Below are positions 29,331-38,700 of a DNA stretch of 64,000 nucleotides, one piece after another. How positions within the stretch are numbered: position 1 is the first letter of the stretch; the number at the start of each line of letters is the position of its first letter. Source of the DNA: Pedobacter aquae (lineage in GTDB: Bacteria > Bacteroidota > Bacteroidia > Sphingobacteriales > Sphingobacteriaceae); NCBI RefSeq assembly GCF_008195825.1, contig NZ_CP043329.1, positions 310,001 to 374,000 of the forward strand. The letters are read 5' to 3'. The translations under genes and the position numbers were made by a program. The notes under the pieces are model-generated. The model searched no databases, was not told the origin of the DNA, and worked only from the letters and a program-made list of their open reading frames with translations.

Positions 29331-29633
29331 ATGCAATTCAAATATTATAAAGACCAAATCATAGAAGTAGCTTCTTTACTAGAATGTTTTAATGAAGAGT
29401 TGATGGAAAAGCTAATTAATATTGCTTTAGATGGCGAAATGAAAGAGCTAGACGATGTTTACAAGTCGGGTAAATTCAATTTTCAAGTTGAAGAGTTTTA
29501 TCAGTTTGATGATCCTGTACTTAATCAACTTTGCGAATTAAGTGAGCACATAGAAAAGGTTAAAACTTTTTGGAAGATAGCTATCCAAATCAAGAAAATT
29601 TTTATGATATATCAGATGATGTTTAATATTTAA
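29331..29633 (+). CDS. Small acidic protein, paralogue of the 29975 gene; probable 3' frameshift
   Basis: 100 residues as read. Residues about 20-80 align by eye with the protein at 29975 (LINIALDGEMKELDDVY against MLNLATEGELKEISDSF; FDDPVLNQL against IQDPNVNLL). After the T5 run at 29567-29571 the frame as sequenced gives a hydrophobic tail (WKIAIQIKKIFMIYQMM). One extra T instead gives FLEDSYPNQENFYDISDDV with a stop at 29624-29626, which fits the soluble character and the paralogue's length. Function unknown. Confidence 0.55.
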   Translation: MQFKYYKDQIIEVASLLECFNEELMEKLINIALDGEMKELDDVYKSGKFNFQVEEFYQFDDPVLNQLCELSEHIEKVKTFWKIAIQIKKIFMIYQMMFNI

Positions 29634-29645
29634 ATATAATCAATA

Positions 29646-29975
29646 ATGGAAATAACAACTCAACACACCTATTGGACAGGTTATTGTCCAGAATGCGGTT
29701 TAAACGGAGAACAAGTTAAAATGCGTTTAAATCATTATGATTTCTATGAATGTGAGAAATCTAAATTGCAAATAGCAGTTTTTTCTGGTGCACAAGCTAT
29801 TATCATGAAAACCAGAGGATTGGGGAAGTTCAGAAATACAATTAGTTATGGGCATGAAATAGCTAATGAAGAGGTGTTGAGCCCCCAAACAGTAGATAGA
29901 CCACCTTTTAATCATGAAGGAGAAGTTTTTAACGAGCTTGAAGATTTAATTAATTATCTAAATATTTTAAAGTAA
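29646..29975 (+). CDS. Small CxxC zinc-ribbon-like protein
   Basis: 109 residues. The N-terminus contains GYCPECGLNGEQ and, 20 residues on, FYECEKSKLQ: a CxxC knuckle plus a further Cys, so a partial zinc ribbon is possible. No further domain recognised. Its stop overlaps the next ATG (TAATG), so it is co-translated with the 29975 gene, one of the paralogous pair flanking it. Confidence 0.6.
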   Translation: MEITTQHTYWTGYCPECGLNGEQVKMRLNHYDFYECEKSKLQIAVFSGAQAIIMKTRGLGKFRNTISYGHEIANEEVLSPQTVDRPPFNHEGEVFNELEDLINYLNILK

Positions 29976-30247
29976 TGAGCGCTTATAAATTTCAAGTACT
30001 CGAGACCATTGAGGCTTTAGACGAAATAGAAGGTATTCTTTATACTAGAATGCTAAATTTAGCAACAGAAGGAGAGCTAAAAGAAATAAGTGATAGTTTT
30101 GAGATTGGCGATGTTGTGCCATTTAAGTATGAAGATTTAAAGAATATTCAAGACCCAAATGTTAACCTCCTGATGAATATTTTTAATGATGTGGTAAATG
30201 CAAAAGAAAAGTTTAAGAATTTGTTTCCTGATATAAAGGCTATTTAA
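29975..30247 (+). CDS. Small acidic protein, paralogue of the 29331 gene
   Basis: 90 residues, acidic and helical (LETIEALDEIEGILYTRMLNL). It shares the LNLATEGELKEISD and DPNVNLLMN features with the protein encoded at 29331, so the two arose by duplication or form alternative partners. Function unknown. Confidence 0.55.
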   Translation: MSAYKFQVLETIEALDEIEGILYTRMLNLATEGELKEISDSFEIGDVVPFKYEDLKNIQDPNVNLLMNIFNDVVNAKEKFKNLFPDIKAI

Positions 30248-30260
30248 AATATTTTAGAAA

Positions 30261-31450
30261 ATGAAATTGATAACAAATGTTCAAGAATTAGAAAAAATTC
30301 TTAAAGAATTAAAAGCCAATCCAATATTTTATGCTTTTGGTGAGAATAAGGAAAATTTTCATAGTAGTTTTTGGAAATGGATGTTTAATGAAAATGCTAA
30401 AGAAACGATTCTAATTCTTACAGGGATAAATGAGAATGAGGATTTGAATTTGAATAATTCTTTTTTAGAAAGAGAACAAAATGCTTCAAATAGCGATAAG
30501 GAACATAAATATAAGGCTAGGTATGATGTTTTAATAACTATAAATGGTATACGAAAATATATTATCGAAACAAAAGTTAAATCATTTCCTACTTTGGAGC
30601 AACTAAGAAGAATAGAATATGCAACAAAAGATAAACATAAAATTAAGTTCTTTTGTATCCATTTATATCCATCTAATACTTTAGAAAATTTAAAAAGTAC
30701 TCTTAATAATTGGTTTTTTTACGACTTTGAAAGTCTATCCAAAAGAATTAACATTGAAAAGTTCAGTCAAATTAAAAGAGTATATATAGAGGATTACAAA
30801 AAAATGCTTATTGGTTTAAGTGATTTATTTAGATTATTTTCTTTTAATCAGACACGTCCTAATTACGATTTTGTCTGGAAAAACGCTAAAAATCAAGAAG
30901 ATAATTTTGATTTGCAAGCAAAGCTAGAGGAATATAAATTATGGGAATTATTTCTTCACTATAGATCAAAACATTTTTTTATAGCCTTCAAAAAGCAATA
31001 AACGAAAGTGAAGAGATTAGTGATAAAATGAAGAAGTTGTTGGTTTATGAGTCAAGTATCAATAATAAAAAAAGTACTATTTCTATAGGTTATATTTTGC
31101 AGGGTGATAGTGATTTAGTTAATTACAGTCTCAATGAAATAGATCGTAGAATAAATAAATCAAATCAATCAGATACAAAGATTGTTGGAATTCAAATTGA
31201 AGATGAACAATTTAGGCAATTTGTTTTGTCAAAGAAAGATAGTGAAAAGCTTTTTCAGAATATGGAAAAACAAGGTTTCTTTGAGAATTGCCATGACTTA
31301 CAAAAAGATAAACTTTTTTGTAAATATGGAGATACTTTTAAATATAGGTATACTAAGCTTCAGATTAGTGATTTTGACGGTATCCTATACCAAGTAGTAC
31401 AGTATTTTAATAAAGTAGAAAGACTTGAGTCAAATCTTTTACAGATATAA
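30261..31450 (+). CDS. PD-(D/E)XK nuclease family protein (PDDEXK_4-like), frameshifted
   Basis: Predicted nuclease of about 396 residues. Its N-terminus has the ENKENFHSSFWKWMFNENA opening typical of the PDDEXK_4 group, followed by the catalytic core Asp89 (RYDVLITING) and Glu103-Thr-Lys105 (YIIETKVKS). The reading frame breaks in the T7 run at 30974-30980; one extra T gives HFFYSLQKAINESEEISDKMKKLL and joins the second piece (to 31450). The C-terminal half is not recognised. It is convergent with the WYL regulator, 5 bases apart. Confidence 0.75.
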
Positions 31451-31455
31451 TAATC

Positions 31456-32463
31456 TTAGAAATTCTCCAAAGCGTCGATCAACCTTTTTTTAATAGCTTT
31501 TTTAAGGCTTTCAGGGTGTTGAATCACAAGAAAATTGGCATAACCACATATAAGGGTTTCTAATTCTACATTATGTACTACTTGTAATTTGATGTGTAAA
31601 CCTCTTTCATCCTCCTTAATAATTACTTGAGAATGGTGTAAAGGTTGTGTTTTGATATAATTAGAGAAAATGGGTTTTACAATAATTTTTACTTCTTGTA
31701 TGGTATCTGTAGGATTAGAAACACCAATAACATTGCTGAAAAAGCTTTGCGCATTTATATTATTGGCTTGATATATTTCAGTTTTTAAAATTTCTATTTC
31801 CTTTATACGATCTAGGGCATAAGTTTTTAAAAAATCAAAATTTGGATTAAAACCTAAAACATACCAACGATTCTTAAACTCTTTCAATAAATAAGGGTGT
31901 AAAGTATTCTTTTTAATAACTTCACTATCAAATTTTTGATAAGTTATTTTTAGTACTTGTTGGTTCTGAATAGCATCTAGAATATTGTTTATATAATTGG
32001 TTCCTGTAGGTAGGTAAGTGTCCTCAAAATGTATAAACTTATTTAAGTTTTTATATAATTGTATAGTAACTCTATGTTCTAAACTCTCAAAGGCATTTTT
32101 TAAATTATCAAAAAAATGAAAGCCTTTATATTGCTTTAAAGTTTCAATGGCTAGGGCTATATTTCTGATATCATTTTGAGTCAGTGATGCATTTTTGATA
32201 GAATAATTTCTGTCAGAGTAGCTATATAGACCCTTTTTACATACTATTGGGGCATTGTATCCTAAAATATTACTACGTAAAACTTTTATATCATTCTCTA
32301 TGGTTCTTTTGCTAACTGTATTTTTATCTGATCTATATCTTACTTCATCTAAAGCATCAAAGCATGCTTTTGCTAAGTCTTCCCATGTCCACTCTCGATA
32401 AAAATTTTGCAAACATTTATCTATCGTATGATATCTAATTAAAGCATCCAGATTAACAGGCAT
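31456..32463 (-). CDS. WYL-domain transcriptional regulator
   Basis: 335 residues. N-terminal winged-HTH-like region (about 1-75) with SKRTIENDIKVLRSNILGYN, then a WYL core: LKITYQKFDSEVIKKNTLHPYLLKEFKNRWYVLGF, given in overlapping pieces, with the RWYVLGF strand that names this type, and a C-terminal WCX-like domain. WYL proteins bind ligands and control many defence operons (for example BrxR/CapW in BREX and CBASS loci). It is the only minus-strand gene of the island and probably controls it, but no operator was identified. Confidence 0.85.
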   Translation of the reverse strand: MPVNLDALIRYHTIDKCLQNFYREWTWEDLAKACFDALDEVRYRSDKNTVSKRTIENDIKVLRSNILGYNAPIVCKKGLYSYSDRNYSIKNASLTQNDIRNIALAIETLKQYKGFHFFDNLKNAFESLEHRVTIQLYKNLNKFIHFEDTYLPTGTNYINNILDAIQNQQVLKITYQKFDSEVIKKNTLHPYLLKEFKNRWYVLGFNPNFDFLKTYALDRIKEIEILKTEIYQANNINAQSFFSNVIGVSNPTDTIQEVKIIVKPIFSNYIKTQPLHHSQVIIKEDERGLHIKLQVVHNVELETLICGYANFLVIQHPESLKKAIKKRLIDALENF

Positions 32464-32568
32464 AGATTTTCAATATTGTTAGAGTATTTTATAGGCAATA
32501 TAAGTGATTATAGCTAAATTATCTATTTATGAATGAAACTATAACTTTATCGATATCATAAGAATATT

Positions 32569-32726
32569 AAATTAAAGGTTTTTTTAGCTAATAATCTGAT
32601 TTTTGAGTTATTTTGAAAACATTTATGGTAGAAAAAGTAAGGATAGATAAATACCTGTGGGCAATAAGGTTGTTTAAAACAAGAACCTTAGCTACAGAAG
32701 CTTGTAAGGCTGGAAGGGTGAAGAAA
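32569..32726 (+). repeat. Right copy of 158-bp direct repeat
   Basis: Second copy of the block at 25960-26117, 5 mismatches in 158. It contains the upstream region and first 34 codons of the intact S4-domain gene. Confidence 0.95.
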
Positions 32727-33026
32727 GATGGTACCAATATTAAGGCAAGCTATGAAGTTAAGGTGGGTGATGTTTTACAGGTTTCAAAGAATATTGAGAA
32801 GAAGCTAATAAAAGTTACAGCTTTATTGGCTAACCGTGTAGATGCTAAAAAGGCAGTCTTACATTATATGGATATTACCCCTGTAGAAGACACAATTAAA
32901 TTTAAATCTATGTTTAGGATGCCAGTTCTGGAGCGAGATAGAGGAACAGGCAGACCAACCAAAAAAGATAGAAGAGAAATAGACGATTTACAGGATAACT
33001 TCTTCATGGATGAAGATGATGATTAA
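32625..33026 (+). CDS. S4-domain RNA-binding protein (Hsp15-like)
   Basis: 133-residue protein with an N-terminal S4 domain ([23 protein letters not shown], then GRVKKDGTNIKASYEVKVGD). The RIDKWLW-type opening is characteristic of the Hsp15/HslR family that binds free 50S subunits. The C-terminus is basic, then acidic (DEDDD). The ATG at 32625 is chosen because it is the start shared with the truncated copy; a TTG 12 bases upstream is also in frame. Its promoter and 5' end were duplicated when the island arrived. Confidence 0.85.
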   Translation: MVEKVRIDKYLWAIRLFKTRTLATEACKAGRVKKDGTNIKASYEVKVGDVLQVSKNIEKKLIKVTALLANRVDAKKAVLHYMDITPVEDTIKFKSMFRMPVLERDRGTGRPTKKDRREIDDLQDNFFMDEDDD

Positions 33027-33034
33027 AAAAAATT

Positions 33035-34009
33035 TCAAGATTTTCTAACAAAACGTTCTATAATTTCTAATCCTAATAAGGCTTCTTCTAGCGAACATGG
33101 ATTTTCTTCCTCACCTCTAAAATAAGCAATGGTTTTAGTAATCATTGGTCGTTGTATATTAATGGGGTGTTCAAATTCTTCATGAATAGTTTCTCCATTT
33201 TTGGTGATGCTTAGTTTATTACCGAAAATATGGAAAGTTATTTTCCCTCTTGTACCGATAATTTCGCAAAACTCCTTTTCTTGTTCTGGCAATACATCAA
33301 AACACCACAATCCATTAAAAATAACGTTGTTCTCAAATTTAATTTGGCCACATACGATATCATCAGCATCACTTTTTAAAGATTGATTAGTAGATACACC
33401 ATTAAAATAAGTAGGTTTTCCAAAGAAATAAAGCATTAAATCTATAGCATGTGGTGCTAAATCATGAAATAAACCACCACCAGAGATACTTGGGTTTAAG
33501 CGCCAGTTTTCTTCGCTTGCCGCAATCATATCAGAACCACTTCTTTGTAAAGTTTGCAGGTTAACAAATTTTACATCGCCAATAGCCTGCTCATCTAGAA
33601 GTTTTTTTATAGCCTTAAAATAAGGTACTTCTCTTCTGTAGTGCGCTACAACTACTTTTTGTTTGTACTGCTTTTGCGCCTCAATAATAGCTGTACAAGC
33701 TTCCGTATTGATGGTTACAGGTTTCTCAATATAAACTGGTTTGCCGGCTTTTAAGGCTTCAATGGCATAATCATGATGTTGAAGAGGCGGCGTAGCAACA
33801 TAAATGGCATTTATATCATCATCCAAAATTAAGGCAGAAGCATCTTGATACCACTTTTGTATTTGATGTCTTTTGGCATAATCAGCAGCTTTTTCTGCAT
33901 TTCTTCTCATGACCGCTACAACTGTAGAGTGTTCTTGTTTAAAAGCAGGACCACTTTTAACCTCTGTAACATTACCACAACCAATAATTCCCCAATTGAT
34001 ACTTTCCAT
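33035..34009 (-). CDS. Gfo/Idh/MocA family oxidoreductase
   Basis: About 324 residues. N-terminal Rossmann fold with WGIIGCGNVTEVKSGPAF, the conserved EKPVT motif (KAGKPVYIEKPVTIN) and the C-terminal alpha/beta domain with SGGGLFHDLAPHAIDL. NAD(P)-dependent sugar or cyclitol oxidoreductase; substrate not deducible. The ATG at 34009 fits the fold; a start at 34051 would overlap the upstream deaminase gene. It lies one base after that gene's stop, so the two are translationally coupled. Confidence 0.88.
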   Translation of the reverse strand: MESINWGIIGCGNVTEVKSGPAFKQEHSTVVAVMRRNAEKAADYAKRHQIQKWYQDASALILDDDINAIYVATPPLQHHDYAIEALKAGKPVYIEKPVTINTEACTAIIEAQKQYKQKVVVAHYRREVPYFKAIKKLLDEQAIGDVKFVNLQTLQRSGSDMIAASEENWRLNPSISGGGLFHDLAPHAIDLMLYFFGKPTYFNGVSTNQSLKSDADDIVCGQIKFENNVIFNGLWCFDVLPEQEKEFCEIIGTRGKITFHIFGNKLSITKNGETIHEEFEHPINIQRPMITKTIAYFRGEEENPCSLEEALLGLEIIERFVRKS

Positions 34010-34010
34010 C

Positions 34011-34481
34011 TTAATAATCTGTTTTATTGGCTGATAGTTGCCACATTTCAAAAGCTTTTAAGGCTTCGTCTCTTAATAATTGTTGAGAAGGTAATTTCCT
34101 GTCCTCAGGTTTTAAATCTATTTCCTGATAAATAAAATCATCATCAAAATTAATGGCCGCAGCGTCTCTTTTGGTATTAGCATAGTACAATTTGTCTATC
34201 CTAGCCCAATAAATTGCTCCTAAACACATAGGGCAGGGTTCGCAACTGGCATAAATGGTGCATCCTTCTAAAGAAAAGGTATTTAAAGCATGGCAAGCTA
34301 ACCTTATAGCGGCAACTTCTGCATGCGCAGTTGGGTCGTTTGTAGTGGTTACTGTATTTGCGCTTTTGGCTATAATTTGCCCGTCTTTAACGATAACTGC
34401 ACCAAACGGACCACCCAAATTATTTTTAACATTATCTTCAGAGAGGGCAATGGCCATTCTCATAAAATCTTCATGCTCCAT
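34011..34481 (-). CDS. guaD: Guanine deaminase (cytidine-deaminase fold)
   Basis: 156 residues, the length of Bacillus-type GuaD, converting guanine to xanthine. Zinc site: HAE in NDPTAHAEVAAIR and PCPMC in SCEPCPMCLGAIYWARI. The GGPFGAVIVKDG start and the aspartate-rich FDDDFIYQEIDLKPEDR segment are closer to GuaD than to the tRNA deaminase TadA. Together with apt it suggests purine salvage capacity. Confidence 0.85.
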   Translation of the reverse strand: MEHEDFMRMAIALSEDNVKNNLGGPFGAVIVKDGQIIAKSANTVTTTNDPTAHAEVAAIRLACHALNTFSLEGCTIYASCEPCPMCLGAIYWARIDKLYYANTKRDAAAINFDDDFIYQEIDLKPEDRKLPSQQLLRDEALKAFEMWQLSANKTDY

Positions 34482-34492
34482 AGCTGTAAATT

Positions 34493-34523
34493 AAAAAAGC
34501 TCAACATCAAATGCCGAGCTTTT
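34493..34523 (-). terminator. Terminator of the OmpH-like gene
   Basis: AAAAGCTC / GAGCTTTT stem with a 13-base loop, flanked by A/T runs, between the OmpH-like gene end and the guaD start. Confidence 0.65.
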
Positions 34524-34548
34524 GTTTATATCTTAATAATGAGAAATA

Positions 34549-35148
34549 TTACTTCTTATCTTTATTGTATGCTTCGTTTAAGCCTTTGATTACTTCTTTA
34601 GTAACGTCTAAGCTTTCATCAGCAAATAAAATAGCGCTATTACCTTTAGAGTAAGTTAAAACCATTTTATAGCCTTTTTCTTTAGCATAGATTTTTAAAT
34701 AATCAGCAACTTTATCATAAAGTTTCTCGTTTTCTGCCATTTCTTCGCTTTGTAAAGCAGAACCTGCATTTTGCTGATAAGATTGTAATTCTTGTTGTTT
34801 ACGGGCTAAACGTTGCTCGGTATTAGCTCTTTCATCTGCGCTCATACCTTGTGCGCCTTGTTGGTAAGCAGCAACTTCACGTTGGAAAGCAGCGCCTTTA
34901 GTTTTTAAATCAGCTTCAGCTTTTTTTGATTTATCCTCAAATTTAGATTTAATTTCTTTGAAATACTCATAGTTATTTAACAATGAATCTGAGTTTACAT
35001 ATACAACTGTAGCGCCTTTTTCTTTAGCGGCAGATGCCGATGATGTGTTTGTAGCTTTTGTTTCTGTACTATTATTACAGCTTACCACAGCAACAGCTAA
35101 TAATAAGCCTAAACCTGCTTTAGTAATGTTAGAAAAATATGGTGTCAT
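34549..35148 (-). CDS. OmpH/Skp family periplasmic chaperone, lipoprotein form
   Basis: 199 residues with a lipoprotein signal (LLLAVAVVSC, Cys at about residue 24). The OmpH pattern follows: VVYVNSDSLLNNYEYFKEI, a long charged coiled coil (about residues 70-135) and a C-terminal KEKGYKMVLTYSKGN. Skp-like proteins hold unfolded outer-membrane proteins; this membrane-tethered form is common in Bacteroidota. Confidence 0.85.
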   Translation of the reverse strand: MTPYFSNITKAGLGLLLAVAVVSCNNSTETKATNTSSASAAKEKGATVVYVNSDSLLNNYEYFKEIKSKFEDKSKKAEADLKTKGAAFQREVAAYQQGAQGMSADERANTEQRLARKQQELQSYQQNAGSALQSEEMAENEKLYDKVADYLKIYAKEKGYKMVLTYSKGNSAILFADESLDVTKEVIKGLNEAYNKDKK

Positions 35149-35202
35149 TTTAATTTATTTTTACACAAAGATATACTTTCAATAAAAGTATCCTAATAAA
35201 AT

Positions 35203-35241
35203 AAAAAAAGACCTTTCATAATCATCGAAAGATCTTTTTTT
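35203..35241 (-). terminator. Bidirectional terminator after trxA
   Basis: AGACCTTTC / GAAAGATCT stem with one mismatch, flanked by A7 on the left and T7 on the right, so it can end transcription on either strand. It lies just after the trxA stop. Confidence 0.75.
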
Positions 35242-35258
35242 AATATATTATGGATATA

Positions 35259-35579
35259 TTAAGCCATTTGCTTGCTTAATTTTTCTGCTAAAACAGATTT
35301 TGGCACTGCACCAATTTGTTTGTCTACAATTTCTCCGTTCTTGAAAAATAATAAAGCAGGAATATTTCTGATACCAAATTTCATTGAAATTTCTGGATTG
35401 TGGTCTACATTAACTTTACCAACAATAGCTTTGCCATCATATTCTTTTGCTAACTCTTCTACAACTGGTCCAACCATACGGCATGGTCCGCACCACTCTG
35501 CCCAAAAGTCTACCAAAACTGGTTTATCTGATTTTAATACTAATTCTTCAAAGTTAGCATCTGTGATTTCTAAGGCCAT
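35259..35579 (-). CDS. trxA: Thioredoxin
   Basis: 106-residue cytoplasmic disulfide reductase with the active site WCGPC (Cys30, Cys33), the cis-proline segment RNIPALLFF and typical length. Confidence 0.97.
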   Translation of the reverse strand: MALEITDANFEELVLKSDKPVLVDFWAEWCGPCRMVGPVVEELAKEYDGKAIVGKVNVDHNPEISMKFGIRNIPALLFFKNGEIVDKQIGAVPKSVLAEKLSKQMA

Positions 35580-35787
35580 AATATCAATTATTTAATAATA
35601 AATTTCTTTTTTAAGACTTCAAATATACATACCCAAACATTCTGCCACAAATAGATTCTAGTAATCTTACCATAGGATGAAGCTATACTTAAATTAAAGA
35701 TGGTGTTTTTTTCTGATAATCTTTTATAAATGCTGTAATGGCGCACAATTTGTTTATAATAGATTGAGCATAAAATTTTAATTTTTT

Positions 35788-38700
35788 TTGAACAAATACC
35801 TATCACTTTTTTTAAAAACAATTCTCTGGATTTTTGCCGGTATTATTACTTTATTTCTGCTTATAGTGGTTCTTATTCAAGTTCCTGCTATACAAAACGT
35901 AGTGAAAAATGAAGTAGTAAGCTATCTGGAAGGGAAAATAAAAACGCCTGTTCGTATTGCGAAGCTAGAAATTGGCTTACCTAAGAAGATTGTGCTGCGT
36001 GGTGTTTACTTTCAAAGTCAAGAGAAAGATACTTTACTAGCTGGGGATAAACTGGCTGTAGACATTAGTTTGTTTAAATTACTAGACAATAAGCTAGAAA
36101 TTAATAGTATTGCTTTAGAAGGCATAACGGCTCATGTAAAAAGAAATCAAGATTCGGTTTTTAATTTTGATTATATCATTAAGGCATTTGCAGCGCAGCA
36201 GGCCAAAGAGCCAATACCGCAAGATACCAGCGCTACCATGAAATTTTCAATAGCAAAAATTAACCTCGATAAAATAAACGTAAGGTTTGATGATGCTATC
36301 ACTAAAAATAAGCTTAAGGTTTACCTGCATCATTTTGATACAAAAATCAAGAAATTTGATTTAGATAGCTTAGATTTTGATATCCCAAAAATTACCCTAA
36401 ACGGTTTAAATTTAAACCTAAAACAAGGCATTGTAGAAGAACTGGTAAAGAATACCCAAGAAACTGTTGAAGCGGCAGCAAACACTCCATCGTTAAAATT
36501 AAAGTTAGAAGAAATAGATTTTTCTGCCATAAAAATCAATTATAACAATGAAGGCAGCAGCTTAAAAACCTTTTTAGATTTGGGTAAACTAAACGTAGTT
36601 TTTAACAAACTTGATTTTCAAAAGCAGCTCATTAACATAGAGAAATTAGTTCTAAAGCAAACCAAAGGAAGTTTAGCCTTAGGTAAAATAAGTACTAAAC
36701 CAGCTACAGATACTACAAAAAAAAGCCCTCAGCCAGGTTGGAAAGTTGGCTTGCAAGAAGTGGCTATAGCACAAGTTGATTTTAAGTTTGATGATTTTAA
36801 TAGCAAGCCTTTAGAAAGAGGTATAGATTATATGCATCTTGATTTAAAAGGCCTCTTGCTAAATGCAGATGATATTTATTATAGCACCGATACCATTTCT
36901 GGTAAAATAGCAAGTTTAAAAGTTGCAGATAAAAGCGGTTTAAACATTCAGGATTTTAGAACATCGTTTTTTTACGGGCCAAGGTTTGCTTATTTAGAGG
37001 ATTTATACATCAAAACACCAAAATCACTTATTAAAGATGAGATTAAAATCGCTTATCCATCTATTGCAAGTTTATCAAAGAATTTAAATGAATTGTATAT
37101 AGAAGCATCGCTAAATAAAAGTAGTATCGCTTTCGCTGATGTTTTACTGTTTGCACCAGATTTAGCTCAAAATCCTCCATTTAAAGGAAACCCTAATGCT
37201 ATATTAAGGGTAAATAGCACTGTAAAAGGGAGGTTAGATAATCTAAATATCCCTAAACTAGAACTTATTGGAATTGGAAGTACCAATATAGTTGCCAATG
37301 GAAGAATAAAAGGACTTCCAAACGTTGAAAAGGCATTTTTTGATCTTAATATCAGCCAATTTAGCACCAGCGCAAAAGACATCAATAGCTTTATTCCTAA
37401 AGGTACTTTACCGGCTAATATTCAAATCCCTCAACGTTTATCATTAAATGGATTTTTTAAAGGAGCCATAAATAATTTTAATACGCAGTTGTTTCTAAAA
37501 AGTAGCTTAGGAGATGCTCATGTAAAAGCTCATTATGACCAACGCTTTAAAAATAAAGAACGTTACCAAGCTACGGTAGAGGTAAAAGATTTCCATGTAG
37601 GGCAATTGATTAAAAATGATTCTATCGGCAGGATAAGTTTAAAGGCCCAAGTAAGTGGTTTGGGTTTAGATCCTAAAACGATGGTTGCCGGTGTAAAAGC
37701 ACAGGTTTTAAAAGCTCAATACAATGGTTACAATTATCGGGATTTAGATGTTAAAGGAAATATTAAGGCAGGAGTATATCAGGCTACAGCCAATATGGAT
37801 GATAAAAACCTTGATTTTGATTTGATAGCCAAAGGAAGTTTTAATCAGCAGTATCCAAGTTTATCTTTAAAAACCAATATAGATAGCGCCAATTTTGGAG
37901 CTTTAAATCTGTATAAAGGAAGCTTAAAATTTAGAGGTAAAATAGATGCCGATATAGCAACGCTAGACCCTGATTATTTGAATGGGAAAATATCTGTCAA
38001 TAATATGCTTGTTGCAACAGAAACAGAGCGTTTTCCTTTAGATTCTATCAATATCATCTCGAAAGCCTCAGCATCTCAAAATTCTTTAGATATCAAATCT
38101 CCTTTTTTAAATGGAAGTATTAAAGGTAAATATCAGTTTACGCAACTAGCTACAGCCTTAACTAATACCATAGCTAAGTATTATGATACCAGCCAAGGTG
38201 TAGAAAAAGAGCCTGTTAAGCCTCAATATTTTGCTTATCAATTATCGGTTCAAAATCATCCGGTATTAATAGCATTTGTTGCGGGTTTAACCCGGATAGA
38301 GCCTATCCAAATAAACGGTCGCTACAATAGCGAAGGCGATACTATTTTAATGAAAGCCAATATCCCTAAGGTAATTTATGGTTCAAATATCATCACCAAC
38401 GCAGTTTTAAATGTTGCGCCAAGAAATGATAGTTTGGCTTATAGCTTTATTATTGATGAAGTGAAAAGCAGTCAGTTCTTGCTTCCTTATACCGCATTAA
38501 GCGGAAATATTGCTAAAAATATCATCAATTACCGTTTGCAGGTTAAAGATATACAAGATAAAGAACGCTATTTAATTGCCGGAACCATGCAGGCCATTAA
38601 AAGCGATACCGAGTTTAAACTGGCTTTAGAAGGGTTAAAGCTTAATTACGAAAGGTGGCAGATTAATGAAAATAACCTTTTAAGTTTTGGCGAAAGTGGT

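Larger units (their letters stand above)
26118..32568. mobile_element. Putative 6.45-kb genomic island between S4-gene repeats
   Basis: Everything between the two direct repeats is accessory: DUF2779 nuclease, seven or so small or unknown genes, a PD-(D/E)XK nuclease and a WYL regulator. Outside the repeats the genes are housekeeping (dapD on the left, S4, guaD and trxA on the right). Base composition is visibly more AT-rich and lysine/asparagine codons more frequent than in the flanks. No integrase, transposase or terminal inverted repeat was found, so the entry mechanism is unknown; recombination at a duplicated 5' gene end is inferred from the repeats. Confidence 0.65.

Noticed and set aside
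26118-32568. CRISPR array, toxin-antitoxin pair or transposon ends in the island
   Set aside because: No regularly spaced repeats, no recognisable toxin or antitoxin family, no transposase, no terminal inverted repeats.
35588-35821. 77-codon minus-strand reading frame upstream of tamB
   Set aside because: It overlaps the tamB start, has no recognisable features, is rich in Lys/Ile/Tyr as random AT-rich DNA would be, and lies in the trxA-tamB gap; probably chance.
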